DNA from: JBBSBL01 sp038251325
GTDB lineage: Bacteria; Actinomycetota; Thermoleophilia; Solirubrobacterales; Solirubrobacteraceae
NCBI GenBank assembly: GCA_038251325.1
Contig: JBBSBL010000004.1
Span: 25,386-89,385, forward strand
DNA: 64,000 nucleotides
Direction of reading: 5' to 3'
The notes under the pieces: model-generated
Told to the model about the DNA's origin: nothing
The model's input: the letters and a program-made list of their open reading frames with translations, nothing else
Databases searched by the model: none
Shown here: positions 8,111 to 16,377 of the stretch, piece by piece
Numbering within the stretch: position 1 is the first letter of the stretch
Layout: each line of letters opens with the position of its first letter
Made by a program: the position numbers and the translations under genes

Positions 8111-9336
8111 GCGGTGCCGGCCGCCGGTGGGTGGGAACGGCGGTCGCCGTCGTGTTCGCGGGCCTCGCCGCCGGGGGCTGCGCGACGGGCTCCACGTTGC
8201 CCGCCCGCGACGTGACCGACACGGCCGCGACGCTCGCGGCCACCGGCAACGCCCACGGGAAGGCGACGCAGTACTGGTTCGAGTGGGGCGCGACGACGGC
8301 CTACGGGAGCACGACGCCCCGCACCGACGCACCGGCCGACAGCCTCGAGCACGCCGTCGCCGCCCGCGTCGGCGGCCTCCAGCCCGGGCGGACCTACCAC
8401 TACCGGGCCGCCGCCCAGAGCCCGGGGGAGGGCGTCCTGCGCGGCGCCGACCAGACGTTCGCCACACCCGCCGTCGGCAGCCAGCTGCTGCCCGACCTCG
8501 TCCAGGACGTCCCGTCGGAGATCGGCGTGAGCCAGGTGGCCGGGGCCTACCGGCTCGGTTTCCGCTCCTCGGTCCAGAACCACGGCCAGGGGCCGCTGGT
8601 CGTCCGGGGCCACCGCGCCGGCCCGACCGACCCGATGGTCGCCGACCAGGTGATCTCCACCGCTGGCTCGGGCGCGACGACCACCGTCGCCGCCGTCGGG
8701 ACCATGGAGTTCAACAACGCGCACTACCACTGGCACTACCTCGGCTTCGACCGCTACGAGCTGCGACGCGCCGCCGACGACACGCTCGTCGCGCCCGACC
8801 GCAAGACCGGCTTCTGCCTGGGCGACCGCTTCAACCTCGACTCCCCCTACACGATCGGGCCCTACAGCTACTCCAACTGCAAGCCCGGAGACACCCAGGC
8901 CCTGTCGGTCGAGGAGGGCATCTCGGTCGGCTACGGGGACGACTACGCGCCCCAGCTCGAGGGGCAGTACATCGACATCACGGGTGTGGCGCCCGGGAGC
9001 TACACACTCGTGTTCCGCGCCAACGCGGCCGGCGCGCTGCGTGAGACCGAATACGCCAACGACGCCGCATCGGCCGCGATCGCGCTGTGGCCCAACGGCG
9101 TGGGGGCGGCGCCGGCGGTGACGGTGCTGCGCTCCTGCCCCGGGACCGACCACTGCTCGCCCGCCGGGGGCGCCGCCGCGCGGGCCGGCGCGAGCGCAAG
9201 GCTCGCCGGGCCGCCGGCCGGAGCGGCCTCTGGAGTGGCGCCCGCGGCCACCGCCGTGGCGCCGCGGATCCACCGCCTCGTGCCGGTGCGGTGGCTCTGC
9301 TCGCTCCACACCGCGGGCGTGCGCAAGCTCCGCTGA
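8107..9336 (+). CDS. Lipoprotein with FN3-like domain and lysyl-oxidase-like domain
   Basis: 409 residues. A signal peptide ends in a lipobox with Cys25 (LAAGGC). Residues about 33-120 resemble a fibronectin type III domain (YWFEWGATTAYG, LQPGRTYHYRA). Residues about 128-320 match the lysyl oxidase family: the copper-binding histidines are H206, H208 and H210 in AHYHWHYLGFDRYEL. The last ~80 residues are Ala/Gly/Pro-rich and end in a Cys-containing basic tail. Lysyl oxidases oxidise lysine side chains to aldehydes that can crosslink proteins; here the enzyme would sit outside the membrane. Translational overlap with a sortase suggests both act on surface proteins. No LPXTG-type signal is present. 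Confidence 0.85.
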   Translation: MSGAGRRWVGTAVAVVFAGLAAGGCATGSTLPARDVTDTAATLAATGNAHGKATQYWFEWGATTAYGSTTPRTDAPADSLEHAVAARVGGLQPGRTYHYRAAAQSPGEGVLRGADQTFATPAVGSQLLPDLVQDVPSEIGVSQVAGAYRLGFRSSVQNHGQGPLVVRGHRAGPTDPMVADQVISTAGSGATTTVAAVGTMEFNNAHYHWHYLGFDRYELRRAADDTLVAPDRKTGFCLGDRFNLDSPYTIGPYSYSNCKPGDTQALSVEEGISVGYGDDYAPQLEGQYIDITGVAPGSYTLVFRANAAGALRETEYANDAASAAIALWPNGVGAAPAVTVLRSCPGTDHCSPAGGAAARAGASARLAGPPAGAASGVAPAATAVAPRIHRLVPVRWLCSLHTAGVRKLR

Positions 9337-9422
9337 GGCGTCCCCGGCGCCGGTTGGCGCCCCGAAGATGGGGTCTGGACCCGATGGCCCGACGTCCGAT
9401 CGATCGTCAGGATCGCTCACGC

Positions 9423-9713
9423 ATGAACGAGGCCCGTCCGATACTCGATCCCACAGCGGAGACCGCCCCCGACGTGGCGCCGAGCGGCATGGAGGCCGCC
9501 CCCCTCGTCGAGTTCCCGCGCCCCCTCCCAACCGCCATGGAACGGCACAAGGACATGGACATCGACCGGCTCAAGGCCACCGTCGCGCGTGACGGCTACG
9601 CGGTCGACGCGCAGGCCGTCGCGGAGGCGATCCTCCGCCGCGTCGCCCTGCGCCGAGCGAACGGCCACGGCGGCACCGCCGTGGGCCCGCCGCGACTGCG
9701 CGCCGTCTCATAG
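9423..9713 (+). CDS. flgM: FlgM-like anti-sigma-28 factor
   Basis: 96 residues. The C-terminal half (IDRLKATVARDGYAVDAQAV, then AEAILRR) fits the FlgM consensus, in which two helices bind sigma-28 (FliA) and hold late flagellar genes off. The N-terminal half is Pro/Ala/Glu-rich and probably disordered, as in FlgM. The ATG at 9423 is chosen; an in-frame ATG at 9384 would add 13 residues, and neither has a strong ribosome-binding site. It overlaps the convergent thiL gene by 6 bp. No other flagellar gene is in the window, which is unusual because flgM normally sits by flgN or flgK. Confidence 0.7.
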   Translation: MNEARPILDPTAETAPDVAPSGMEAAPLVEFPRPLPTAMERHKDMDIDRLKATVARDGYAVDAQAVAEAILRRVALRRANGHGGTAVGPPRLRAVS

Positions 9714-10658
9714 CTCGTGCTCGAACCCGGCGAGCCCCTCCGTGGGGCCGCCGGCGAAGTGGAGCCCGGGCTCGCCGTCGGCGACCTCGCCGATCCACGT
9801 GAGCCCGATCTCGCCGACGGCCGCCTCGGCCGCGGCGGCGCGGTCGCGCGGGACGCAGGCCAGCAGCTCGTAGTCTTCGCCGGCCGTCGCGGCGAACGCG
9901 CTCGGGTCGATGCCGAGCGCGGTGGCGACCTCGCTCACTCCGGCGGCGAGCGGGAGGCGGTCGAGGTCGAGCCCGAGCCGCACCGCGCTGCGGCGCGCCA
10001 GGTGGGCCGCGTCCGTGGCGAGGCCGTCGGAGAGGTCGATCATCGCGCTCGCGCCCGCCGCGGCGAGCCCGCGACCGGCGGCGAGCCGCGGCTCGGGACG
10101 CAGATGGCGCCGTCCCAGCTCCGCCGGGCCCGTGGCGTCCCCCCGCAGGATCGCGAGGCCGGCGCCCGACGCGCCGAGGGCGCCGGTCACGGCGACGCGG
10201 TCGCCGGGCCGCGCCCCGTCGCGCCCGACGAGGTCGTCGGCCCGGTCGGCCCAGCCGACGACGGTGACCGAGAGCACGAGCCCCGGCCCGCGGGTCACGT
10301 CGCCCCCGGCGATCGTCGTGCCGGTGCGGGCGGCGAGGGCCTCGGCGCCGGCGAACAGCGCCAGCACGCGATCGGGGTCGCTGCCGCCGGGCAGTGTCAG
10401 CGCGAGGTAGGCCTCGCCCGGGTCCGCTCCCATCGCGGCGAGGTCCGACAGCGCCCCGGCCAGCGCGCGGTGCCCCGCGTCGTCATAGGAGGCGAGCGCG
10501 AGATCGACGTGCACGTCCTCCGCCATCGTGTCCACCGAGACCACCGCGTAGGGCCGGGCCCGGACCACCGCGGCGTCGTCGCCGATCCAGCGCACGACCC
10601 GCTCGGAGCGGCGGCCGAGCGCCGCCTCGACCGCCTCGAGGAGGGCGAGCTCCCGCAC
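9708..10658 (-). CDS. thiL: Thiamine-monophosphate kinase
   Basis: 316 residues. ThiL phosphorylates thiamine phosphate with ATP to give the active cofactor thiamine diphosphate. Conserved blocks of the PurM/ThiL fold are all present: IGDDAAVV near the N-terminus, SVDTMAEDVHV, GGDVTRGP, IDLSDGLATD and AGEDYELL. The GTG at 10658 is taken as the start because VRELALLEAV is the family's first helix; upstream sequence in this frame is a shadow of the penicillin-binding protein. It ends tail to tail with flgM and lies 26 bp after infA. No other thiamine gene is near. Confidence 0.93.
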   Translation of the reverse strand: MRELALLEAVEAALGRRSERVVRWIGDDAAVVRARPYAVVSVDTMAEDVHVDLALASYDDAGHRALAGALSDLAAMGADPGEAYLALTLPGGSDPDRVLALFAGAEALAARTGTTIAGGDVTRGPGLVLSVTVVGWADRADDLVGRDGARPGDRVAVTGALGASGAGLAILRGDATGPAELGRRHLRPEPRLAAGRGLAAAGASAMIDLSDGLATDAAHLARRSAVRLGLDLDRLPLAAGVSEVATALGIDPSAFAATAGEDYELLACVPRDRAAAAEAAVGEIGLTWIGEVADGEPGLHFAGGPTEGLAGFEHEL

Positions 10659-10684
10659 GTGCCGGCGGGCTGGGCCGCCGCCCC

Positions 10685-10903
10685 CTAGCGGTGACGGTAG
10701 ACGATCCGGGCGCGGTCGAGGTCGTAGGGCGAGAGCTCGACCCGGACGCGATCCCCGGGGAGGATCCGGATCCGGAAGCGCCGCATCTTGCCGGCGACGT
10801 GGCCGAGCACGAGGTGGTCGTTGTCGAGCTTCACGCGGAACATCGCGTTGGGCAGGGCCTCGACGACCTCGCCCTCCAGCTCGACCTTCTCTTCCTTCGC
10901 CAT
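10685..10903 (-). CDS. infA: Translation initiation factor IF-1
   Basis: 72 residues, the normal IF-1 length, with the S1-like fold motifs VVEALPNAMFRV, GKMRR and the near-invariant ILPGDRV, VELSPYDL and YRHR ending. IF-1 binds the A site of the 30S subunit and assists start-codon selection. In most bacteria the gene sits among ribosomal-protein genes upstream of rpmJ; here it stands alone between a penicillin-binding protein and thiL. It may be the only copy, moved, or a paralogue. Confidence 0.96.
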   Translation of the reverse strand: MAKEEKVELEGEVVEALPNAMFRVKLDNDHLVLGHVAGKMRRFRIRILPGDRVRVELSPYDLDRARIVYRHR

Positions 10904-10927
10904 GGGGCGAGCGTACCAGCAGCCCCG

Positions 10928-13123
10928 CTAGTGGCCGGTGCCCGCGCCGCCACCGCCGCCGGTGGGCGGAGGGCCCTGCGGGGGCGTCGCGTAGAGGTTC
11001 GGGTTGTTGTAGTTCGGGTTGCCGCCGCCTCCGCCTCCACCGCCGCCGCCGGTCTGCGGCGCGGGGGCGCCGTTGGGCCGGCTCCCGCCACCGTTGCCGC
11101 CGCCGCCTGTGCCCCCGCCGGTGCCCCCGCCGCCACCGTTGGACCCGCCGCCGCCGGAATAGTTCCCGCCGCCCGTGCTCGCGTACTTGCCGAAGAACTG
11201 CGAGCCCTGGAACGGCGTCGTCGGCGGGGTGAAGTCGCCGCAGTAGCTCCCGTGGGCGACCGACATGAAGTCGTGCCAGATCTGGGCCGGGAACGTCCCG
11301 CCCGCGACGGTGATCCCGTGGACGCTGCGCATCGGGATCGGCGGGTTGGGATACCCGACCCAGACCGCGGTGGACATCTCCGGGGTGAAGCCGACGAACC
11401 AGGCGTCCTTGTAGTCGCTCGTCGTGCCGGTCTTGCCGCCCGCCGGGCATCCGTAGTTCGCGGCGGTCCCCGTGCCGGCCTGAACGTTCTGCTCGAGGAT
11501 CTTGCGCGCCTCGGCCGCGACCCCGTCCGGGAAGGCGCGGACGCGCTTCGGGCGCCCGACGTCGTCCGCGCGACCGCTGGGGAAGACCACCCGGCGGATC
11601 GCGATCGGCTTGTTGCGGATCCCGCCGGAGGAGACGGTCGCCAAGGCGTTGGACATTTCCAGCGGCGAGACCCCGTTGGTCAGGCCGCCGAGCCCCTCGG
11701 CCGGGTACGCGTCGAGCTTGGCGGTGATGCCCAGGTCGTAGGCGGCCTGGCGCACGGCCTCCGGGCCGACGTCGGCGTCGAGCTGCGCGTACACCGTGTT
11801 GTCGGACTTCAGGGTCGCCGTGACGAGGTTCATCGACCCGCCGTAGGTATGCGCGTAGGTCGAGACGCCGTAGCTCGGATAGCCCTGCAGCCACCCCGGC
11901 GAGAGCTCCTTGGAGGTGTAGTAGGTCGAAGTCGGGTCGATGCCCTTGCGCAGCGCCGCCATCAGGACCATGACCTTGAAGGTCGAGCCCGGCTGCCGCT
12001 GGCCCTGCGCCGCGTAGTTGTACTTCGTGGTCCCGTAGTTCGCCGAGGACGCCATCGCGCGGATGTAGCCGTTGCGCGGGTCGATCGCCACGAGCGCGGA
12101 GGCGGGATCGCCGGGCTGGTTGAGCTGGCCGGCGATCGACTGGCGAGCGAGATCCTGGAGGCGCGGCTCGATCGTCGTGTAGATCCGCAGGCCCCCCTGC
12201 CGCACGGCTGCCGCGCCGTAGCGGCGGTAGAGCGACTGCTGGACGTAGTCGAAGAAGAACCCCTCGCGGCGGACCTGGAAGTAGCTGTTGCGCTTCACGC
12301 CCAGCGGGGCGCGCTTGCCCGCCACGGCCTGCGCCGGGGTGATGGCGCCGGACTTCGCCATCGAGTCGAGTACCTCGTTGCGCCGCTTCACGGCGGAGGA
12401 GGGGCTGAAGAACGGGTTGTACTCCGAGGGCGCCTGGGGGAGCCCGGCGAGCAGCGCCGCCTCGCTCAGCGTGAGGTCGCGCGCGGGCTTGTCGAAGAAC
12501 ATGCGCGCCGCGGCCTGGACCCCGATGGCCGTCTGGCCGCCGACGGTCCCGTAGGCGACGTCGTTCATGTACTCCTGCAGGATCCAGCGCTTGGAGTGGA
12601 CCTTCTCGAGCTCCTGGGCGAGCTTCGCCTCCTTGATCTTGCGCGTGAGCGACTTCTTGCTGCGCTCGTCGTAGAGGTAGAGGTTGCGGACGAGCTGCAT
12701 GGTCAGCGTCGAGCCGCCCTGCAGCGACTTGCCGGAGGTGATGTTGCGGACCGCCGCCCGGACGATGCCGAGGTAGTCGACGCCCTGGTGCTGGTAGAAG
12801 CGGCGGTCCTCGATCGCCACGGTCGCGCGGCCCATGACGCGCGGGACGTCGCGCGCGGTGACCGGGCGGCGTAGCACGACGGAGGAGATGAAGCCCAGCC
12901 GGCTCCCGTCGGCGGCGTAGACCGTGGAGGTCGCGCCCTCCGTCTTCGGCCGCAGGTCGCCGATGTTCGGCGCGGAGTCGGCGACCGAGATGACCCACGC
13001 GGCCGCTCCGGCCCCGGCGAGGAGGAGGACCAGGACGGAGACGCCGAGGATCACGCCGACCGTGCGGCGCACCGGGTGGCCGCGCATGCGCTCGCGGCGT
13101 CGCTGTCGCTCTCGTCGGCTCAT
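10928..13123 (-). CDS. Class A penicillin-binding protein (GT51 glycosyltransferase + transpeptidase)
   Basis: 731 residues. Cytoplasmic basic tail (1-20), one transmembrane helix (about 21-45), GT51 lipid-II polymerase domain with catalytic Glu105 in AIEDRRFYQHQG, then the transpeptidase domain with the SxxK motif in QPGSTFKVM, SDN and GGKTGTTSDYKDAW. It polymerises and crosslinks peptidoglycan outside the membrane. The last ~75 residues are a Gly/Asn/Pro-rich low-complexity tail. The start at 13123 gives a normal N-terminus; an upstream in-frame start at 13276 would overlap the divergent promoter region. It faces the mannosyltransferase gene across 133 bp. Confidence 0.94.
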   Translation of the reverse strand: MSRRERQRRRERMRGHPVRRTVGVILGVSVLVLLLAGAGAAAWVISVADSAPNIGDLRPKTEGATSTVYAADGSRLGFISSVVLRRPVTARDVPRVMGRATVAIEDRRFYQHQGVDYLGIVRAAVRNITSGKSLQGGSTLTMQLVRNLYLYDERSKKSLTRKIKEAKLAQELEKVHSKRWILQEYMNDVAYGTVGGQTAIGVQAAARMFFDKPARDLTLSEAALLAGLPQAPSEYNPFFSPSSAVKRRNEVLDSMAKSGAITPAQAVAGKRAPLGVKRNSYFQVRREGFFFDYVQQSLYRRYGAAAVRQGGLRIYTTIEPRLQDLARQSIAGQLNQPGDPASALVAIDPRNGYIRAMASSANYGTTKYNYAAQGQRQPGSTFKVMVLMAALRKGIDPTSTYYTSKELSPGWLQGYPSYGVSTYAHTYGGSMNLVTATLKSDNTVYAQLDADVGPEAVRQAAYDLGITAKLDAYPAEGLGGLTNGVSPLEMSNALATVSSGGIRNKPIAIRRVVFPSGRADDVGRPKRVRAFPDGVAAEARKILEQNVQAGTGTAANYGCPAGGKTGTTSDYKDAWFVGFTPEMSTAVWVGYPNPPIPMRSVHGITVAGGTFPAQIWHDFMSVAHGSYCGDFTPPTTPFQGSQFFGKYASTGGGNYSGGGGSNGGGGGTGGGTGGGGNGGGSRPNGAPAPQTGGGGGGGGGGNPNYNNPNLYATPPQGPPPTGGGGGAGTGH

Positions 13124-13256
13124 CGCTCGAGGGCCGCGACCGGGCCCCGATTCGGCGCCCGTGCGGACGGTCCAGTGTACCCGGGAGGCGGTTTCGCCCC
13201 GCCGGTCCGCCTTCCTGCGCGCTCGCCGCGAGATCGAGGTGCGAAGATCGCGCCGG
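13124..13256. promoter_or_regulatory. Divergent intergenic region between PBP and mannosyltransferase
   Basis: 133 bp between two outward-facing envelope genes, so promoters for both should lie here. I found no clear -10 hexamer and no inverted repeat strong enough to name as an operator. Confidence 0.4.
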
Positions 13257-14561
13257 ATGGACGGCCGCACCGGCACGCTCCGCGCCCCGCCGGCGCTCCT
13301 CGCGCTCGGCGACGAGACCGCGGCCGGGCTGCGCGCGGCGTGGCGCGCCGCCTGGACCTCGCGTCTGGTCGTGGTGGCCTGCGCGCTGCTCGGCCTCGCG
13401 CTGCTCGGCGCGGCGCCGGGGTGGGAGGCCTACGACCCGGCGCGGCTGACGGCGCCGTTCGGCGATGCCGGCGACGTGCTCGTCGCGCCCTTCGCCCGCT
13501 GGGACTCCGTGTGGTTCCTGGCGATCGCGCGAGACGGCTACGCGCCCGAGGCGGCGCGCTCGGCCTTCTTCCCGCTCTACCCGGCCGCCGCCGCGATCGT
13601 CGGCGCCCCGCTCTCCTCCGCGCTGCTCGGCGGGCTGGTCGTGAGCTGGACGGCCCTGCTCGCGGGGCTCGCGGTGGTCCATCGGCTGGCGACGCGGGAC
13701 CTCGGCGCGCGCTACGCCGGGCCGGCGGTGACGCTCCTGGCCTTCTTCCCGGCCTCGTTCTTCCTCTCCGCGGTGTACTCCGAGTCGCTCTTCCTCGCGC
13801 TCTCCGCGGGAACCTTCCTGGCCGCCCGCCGCGGCGCCTGGGCCTGGGCCGGCGCGATCGGCGGGCTCGCCGCCGCGACGCGGAGCACCGGGGTCCTGCT
13901 CGTCGTGCCGATTGTGCTCCTCGCGCTCTACGGCCCACGGGACGACCGTCCCGGCCCGGCGCGCGCCCCGGCGACCGGCCGCGGTCGGTGGCGCCCGCGC
14001 TTCGCGCCCGGGCCGGAGCTCGCGTGGGCCGCGCTGGTGCCGCTCGGCCTCGGCGCCTATCTGGGTTACCTCGCGCTCGCCGGCCTCGATCCATTTGGCC
14101 CGTTCCGCGCGCAGCAGGCGTGGTTGCGCGAGCTCACGCTGCCCTTCGGCGGGGCGTGGGACGGCCTGCGGGCCGCGTGGGCGGGTGTGGGCACCCTGGC
14201 CGGCGGCGGGGCGTTCGACTGGCAGGCCGGGGGCGGCGGTCCGCTGCAGGCCGGCGCGCTCGACGTGCTGCTGGCGGTGTTCCTGGTCGCGGCGGTCCTC
14301 GCCGGCGCCGGCGCGCTGCGCCGCCTGCCCCCGGCCTACGGCGCGTGGGCGGCGGTGTCGCTCGCCGTGCCGCTGTCGATGCCCGTCGCGGCGCAGCCGC
14401 TCATGTCGCTGCCGCGGTTCATGGCGGTCTGCTTCCCGCTGCATCTGGCCCTGGCCCGCTGGGCCGTGGATCGCGGCGTGGTCCGACCGACGCTCGTCGT
14501 GTCCGGCGCCGGGCTCGCCGGCCTCTCGGCGGTGTGGGGCACGTGGACGTTCCTCGCCTGA
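13257..14561 (+). CDS. PIG-V-like mannosyltransferase family membrane protein
   Basis: 434 residues with about ten hydrophobic helices. Near the N-terminus FARWDSVWFLAIARDGY matches the lumenal/extracytoplasmic RWDxxWY-type motif of PIG-V and related GT-C glycosyltransferases, which transfer mannose from polyprenyl-phosphate-mannose on the outer face of the membrane. FFPLYPAAAAIVG and ATRSTG are also typical of the family. The ATG at 13257 is preferred; the frame is open further upstream but that lies in the PBP control region. Acceptor unknown; a lipoglycan or glycoprotein is likely. Confidence 0.82.
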   Translation: MDGRTGTLRAPPALLALGDETAAGLRAAWRAAWTSRLVVVACALLGLALLGAAPGWEAYDPARLTAPFGDAGDVLVAPFARWDSVWFLAIARDGYAPEAARSAFFPLYPAAAAIVGAPLSSALLGGLVVSWTALLAGLAVVHRLATRDLGARYAGPAVTLLAFFPASFFLSAVYSESLFLALSAGTFLAARRGAWAWAGAIGGLAAATRSTGVLLVVPIVLLALYGPRDDRPGPARAPATGRGRWRPRFAPGPELAWAALVPLGLGAYLGYLALAGLDPFGPFRAQQAWLRELTLPFGGAWDGLRAAWAGVGTLAGGGAFDWQAGGGGPLQAGALDVLLAVFLVAAVLAGAGALRRLPPAYGAWAAVSLAVPLSMPVAAQPLMSLPRFMAVCFPLHLALARWAVDRGVVRPTLVVSGAGLAGLSAVWGTWTFLA

Positions 14562-15259
14562 CCGCGCTCGACGGCGGCCGCCCGCGCGCGGTCCTGCTCG
14601 ACGCGCTCGGGACGCTGCTCGCCCTCGAGCCGCCGGCCGAGCCGCTGCGCCGGGAGCTGCGCGAGCGCTTCGGGGTCGAGATCACGCCGGCGCAGGCCCG
14701 TGCCGCCGTGGCCGGCGAGATCGCCTTCTACCGGGCCCACCACGACGAGGGTGGGGATCACGCCGCCCTCGCGATGCTCCGTCGCCGCTGCGCGGAGGCG
14801 CTGCGCGCGGGCCTGCCGCCCTCCGCTGCGGCGATCCCCGTCGGGCCGCTCTCCGATGCGCTGCTCGCCGCCCTGCGGTTCTGCGCGTATCCCGACGTCG
14901 TCCCGGCGCTGCGGCGCCTGCGGACCCGCGGCCTGCGGCTCGTCGTGGTGAGCAACTGGGACGTGTCGCTCCACGACGTCCTGGCCCGCACCCGGCTCAG
15001 CGGCCTCGTCCACGGGACCATCACCTCGGCGGAGCTCGGGTCGGGCAAGCCCGGCCGCGCGATCTTCCGCCACGCCCTGACGATCGCCGGCGTGCCCGCG
15101 TCCGCCGCGCTCCACGCCGGGGACTCGCTGGTCGCCGACGTCGCGGGGGCGCGCGGCGCCGGGATCGCGCCGGTGCTGGTCGTCCGCGACGGGCGCCCGG
15201 CCGCCGCGGGGGTGCCGGTCGCCCGCACGCTCGGCGACGTCGCGCGCATGGTCGACTGA
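14543..15259 (+). CDS. HAD superfamily hydrolase (HAD-IA, REG-2-like)
   Basis: 238 residues. Motif I is LLDALGTLL, with the nucleophile Asp but Leu where many HADs have the second Asp; the REG-2/HDHD3 subgroup commonly varies here. Motif II is VVVSNWD, motif III contains the Lys of GKPGRAIF, and motif IV is HAGDSLVADVAGA. A cap domain sits between motifs I and II (about 35-105). The GTG at 14543 lies inside the last codons of the mannosyltransferase gene, an overlap of 19 bp. The substrate is a small phosphorylated metabolite that cannot be told from sequence. Confidence 0.85.
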   Translation: MDVPRLTALDGGRPRAVLLDALGTLLALEPPAEPLRRELRERFGVEITPAQARAAVAGEIAFYRAHHDEGGDHAALAMLRRRCAEALRAGLPPSAAAIPVGPLSDALLAALRFCAYPDVVPALRRLRTRGLRLVVVSNWDVSLHDVLARTRLSGLVHGTITSAELGSGKPGRAIFRHALTIAGVPASAALHAGDSLVADVAGARGAGIAPVLVVRDGRPAAAGVPVARTLGDVARMVD

Positions 15260-15298
15260 CCTGGACGCTGCGGCGCCCTGCGTACCCTTCGTCCCGCC

Positions 15299-16324
15299 AT
15301 GAGCGCCCAACCGCCACGGCCCGTGCATCCGCACCCGGGGCCGCCCCCCGAGCACCCCGAGCGCCCCGAGGGCGCTATGGGGGCAGGCGAGACGTCCGCG
15401 GCGGCGCCCGACGGCTGGGCGCCTCCGGCCGCGGGCACCGGGTCGTGGGGACCTCCCGCCGCGACCGCCGTGCTCCCGCCGGCGCCTCCCCCGGACGCCC
15501 GGCCGGTTCCGCCTGACGGCTCGGAGCCGCTCCCCCCGTGGCCGGCGTGGATCGCGCCCGTCGCGCTCCTCACCGCCTTCGGCGCGGCGATCGTCGGCGG
15601 GGTGGTGCTGGCGATCGCGATCGCCGTCGGCGGCGGCAAGCTCGGGGAGAACCCGCCCGGCCTCACAATCGCGGCGACCGTGGTGCAGGACCTCGCGCTG
15701 ATCGGCGCCGCCCTCGCCTTCGCCCGGATGCAGGGACGCGGCCTGCACGCCGCCGACTTCGGCCTGCGGCGCTTCCGGATCCCGCCGGCGATCGGCTGGA
15801 TCGTGCTCGGCTTCATGGCCCAGATCACCTTCGCCGCGACGTGGACGGCGATCTTCGGCGCGCCCAGCGACCACGACACGCTCCAGAAGCAGCTCGGCGC
15901 GGACCCGGGCACCTTCGCCTTCGGGGCCTTTGTCGTGCTCGTCACGGTGATCGCCCCGATCGCGGAGGAGTTCTTCTTCCGCGGCTTCTTCTTCACCGTC
16001 CTGCGTCGCTGGCGCGGGCCGTGGCTCGCGGCGGTCCTGACGGGCGCGGTGTTCGGCGCGATCCACATCGGCTCGGCCGCCGCCGTCTCGCTCGTCCCGC
16101 TCGCGTTCTTCGGCTTCGTCCTGTGCTTGATCCGCTGGCGCACGCGGGCGCTCTACCCGTGCATCGTGCTCCACGCCGTGAACAACTGCCTCGCCGTCGG
16201 CGTGGACAAGGACCTCCACTGGGGATGGGAGATCGCGGCCCTGATGGTCGCCGCGAACCTCGTGATCGCCGCGGTCGTGCTCCCCTTCGTGCGCCGCGAT
16301 CCCACGCCGGCGCCGACCGCCTGA
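15299..16324 (+). CDS. CPBP-family intramembrane metalloprotease
   Basis: 341 residues. The first ~80 are Pro/Ala-rich and probably disordered and cytoplasmic. Eight or so membrane helices follow with the CPBP (CAAX/Abi) motifs: EEFFFRG (E-E-x3-R), GAIHI (F/G-x3-H) and LHAVNN (H-x3-N), all in the membrane. Relatives process prenylated or bacteriocin-related proteins or membrane regulators; bacterial roles vary. It precedes the short leader and the L,D-transpeptidase on the same strand. Confidence 0.9.
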   Translation: MSAQPPRPVHPHPGPPPEHPERPEGAMGAGETSAAAPDGWAPPAAGTGSWGPPAATAVLPPAPPPDARPVPPDGSEPLPPWPAWIAPVALLTAFGAAIVGGVVLAIAIAVGGGKLGENPPGLTIAATVVQDLALIGAALAFARMQGRGLHAADFGLRRFRIPPAIGWIVLGFMAQITFAATWTAIFGAPSDHDTLQKQLGADPGTFAFGAFVVLVTVIAPIAEEFFFRGFFFTVLRRWRGPWLAAVLTGAVFGAIHIGSAAAVSLVPLAFFGFVLCLIRWRTRALYPCIVLHAVNNCLAVGVDKDLHWGWEIAALMVAANLVIAAVVLPFVRRDPTPAPTA

Positions 16325-16350
16325 GCTCGCGTCCCGGGAAGGAGGACGGT

Positions 16351-16377
16351 ATGACGGCGGCGAACGCTGCGCCGTGA
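16351..16377 (+). CDS. Eight-codon leader ORF with strong ribosome-binding site
   Basis: ATG to TGA encodes MTAANAAP. It has one of the best Shine-Dalgarno sequences in the window (GGAAGGAGG at 16337-16345). Its TGA overlaps a GTG (16374) in the frame of the L,D-transpeptidase, so ribosomes ending the peptide could restart there. It may be a translational-coupling device rather than a functional peptide. Confidence 0.45.
   Translation: MTAANAAP

Noticed and set aside
5408..8467. Long open frame on the minus strand (about 1000 codons)
   Set aside because: It lies opposite the M28-like and sortase genes, is dominated by Arg, Gly, Ala and His, and has no motif. Long antisense frames are expected in DNA this rich in GC.
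10931..11165. Repeat array resembling a tandem or CRISPR-like repeat
   Set aside because: No regular unit or spacers; it is the low-complexity coding sequence of the PBP tail.
14570..14630. HAD hydrolase judged inactive because the second motif-I Asp is absent
   Set aside because: REG-2/HDHD3-like HADs commonly vary at this position and all other motifs are intact.
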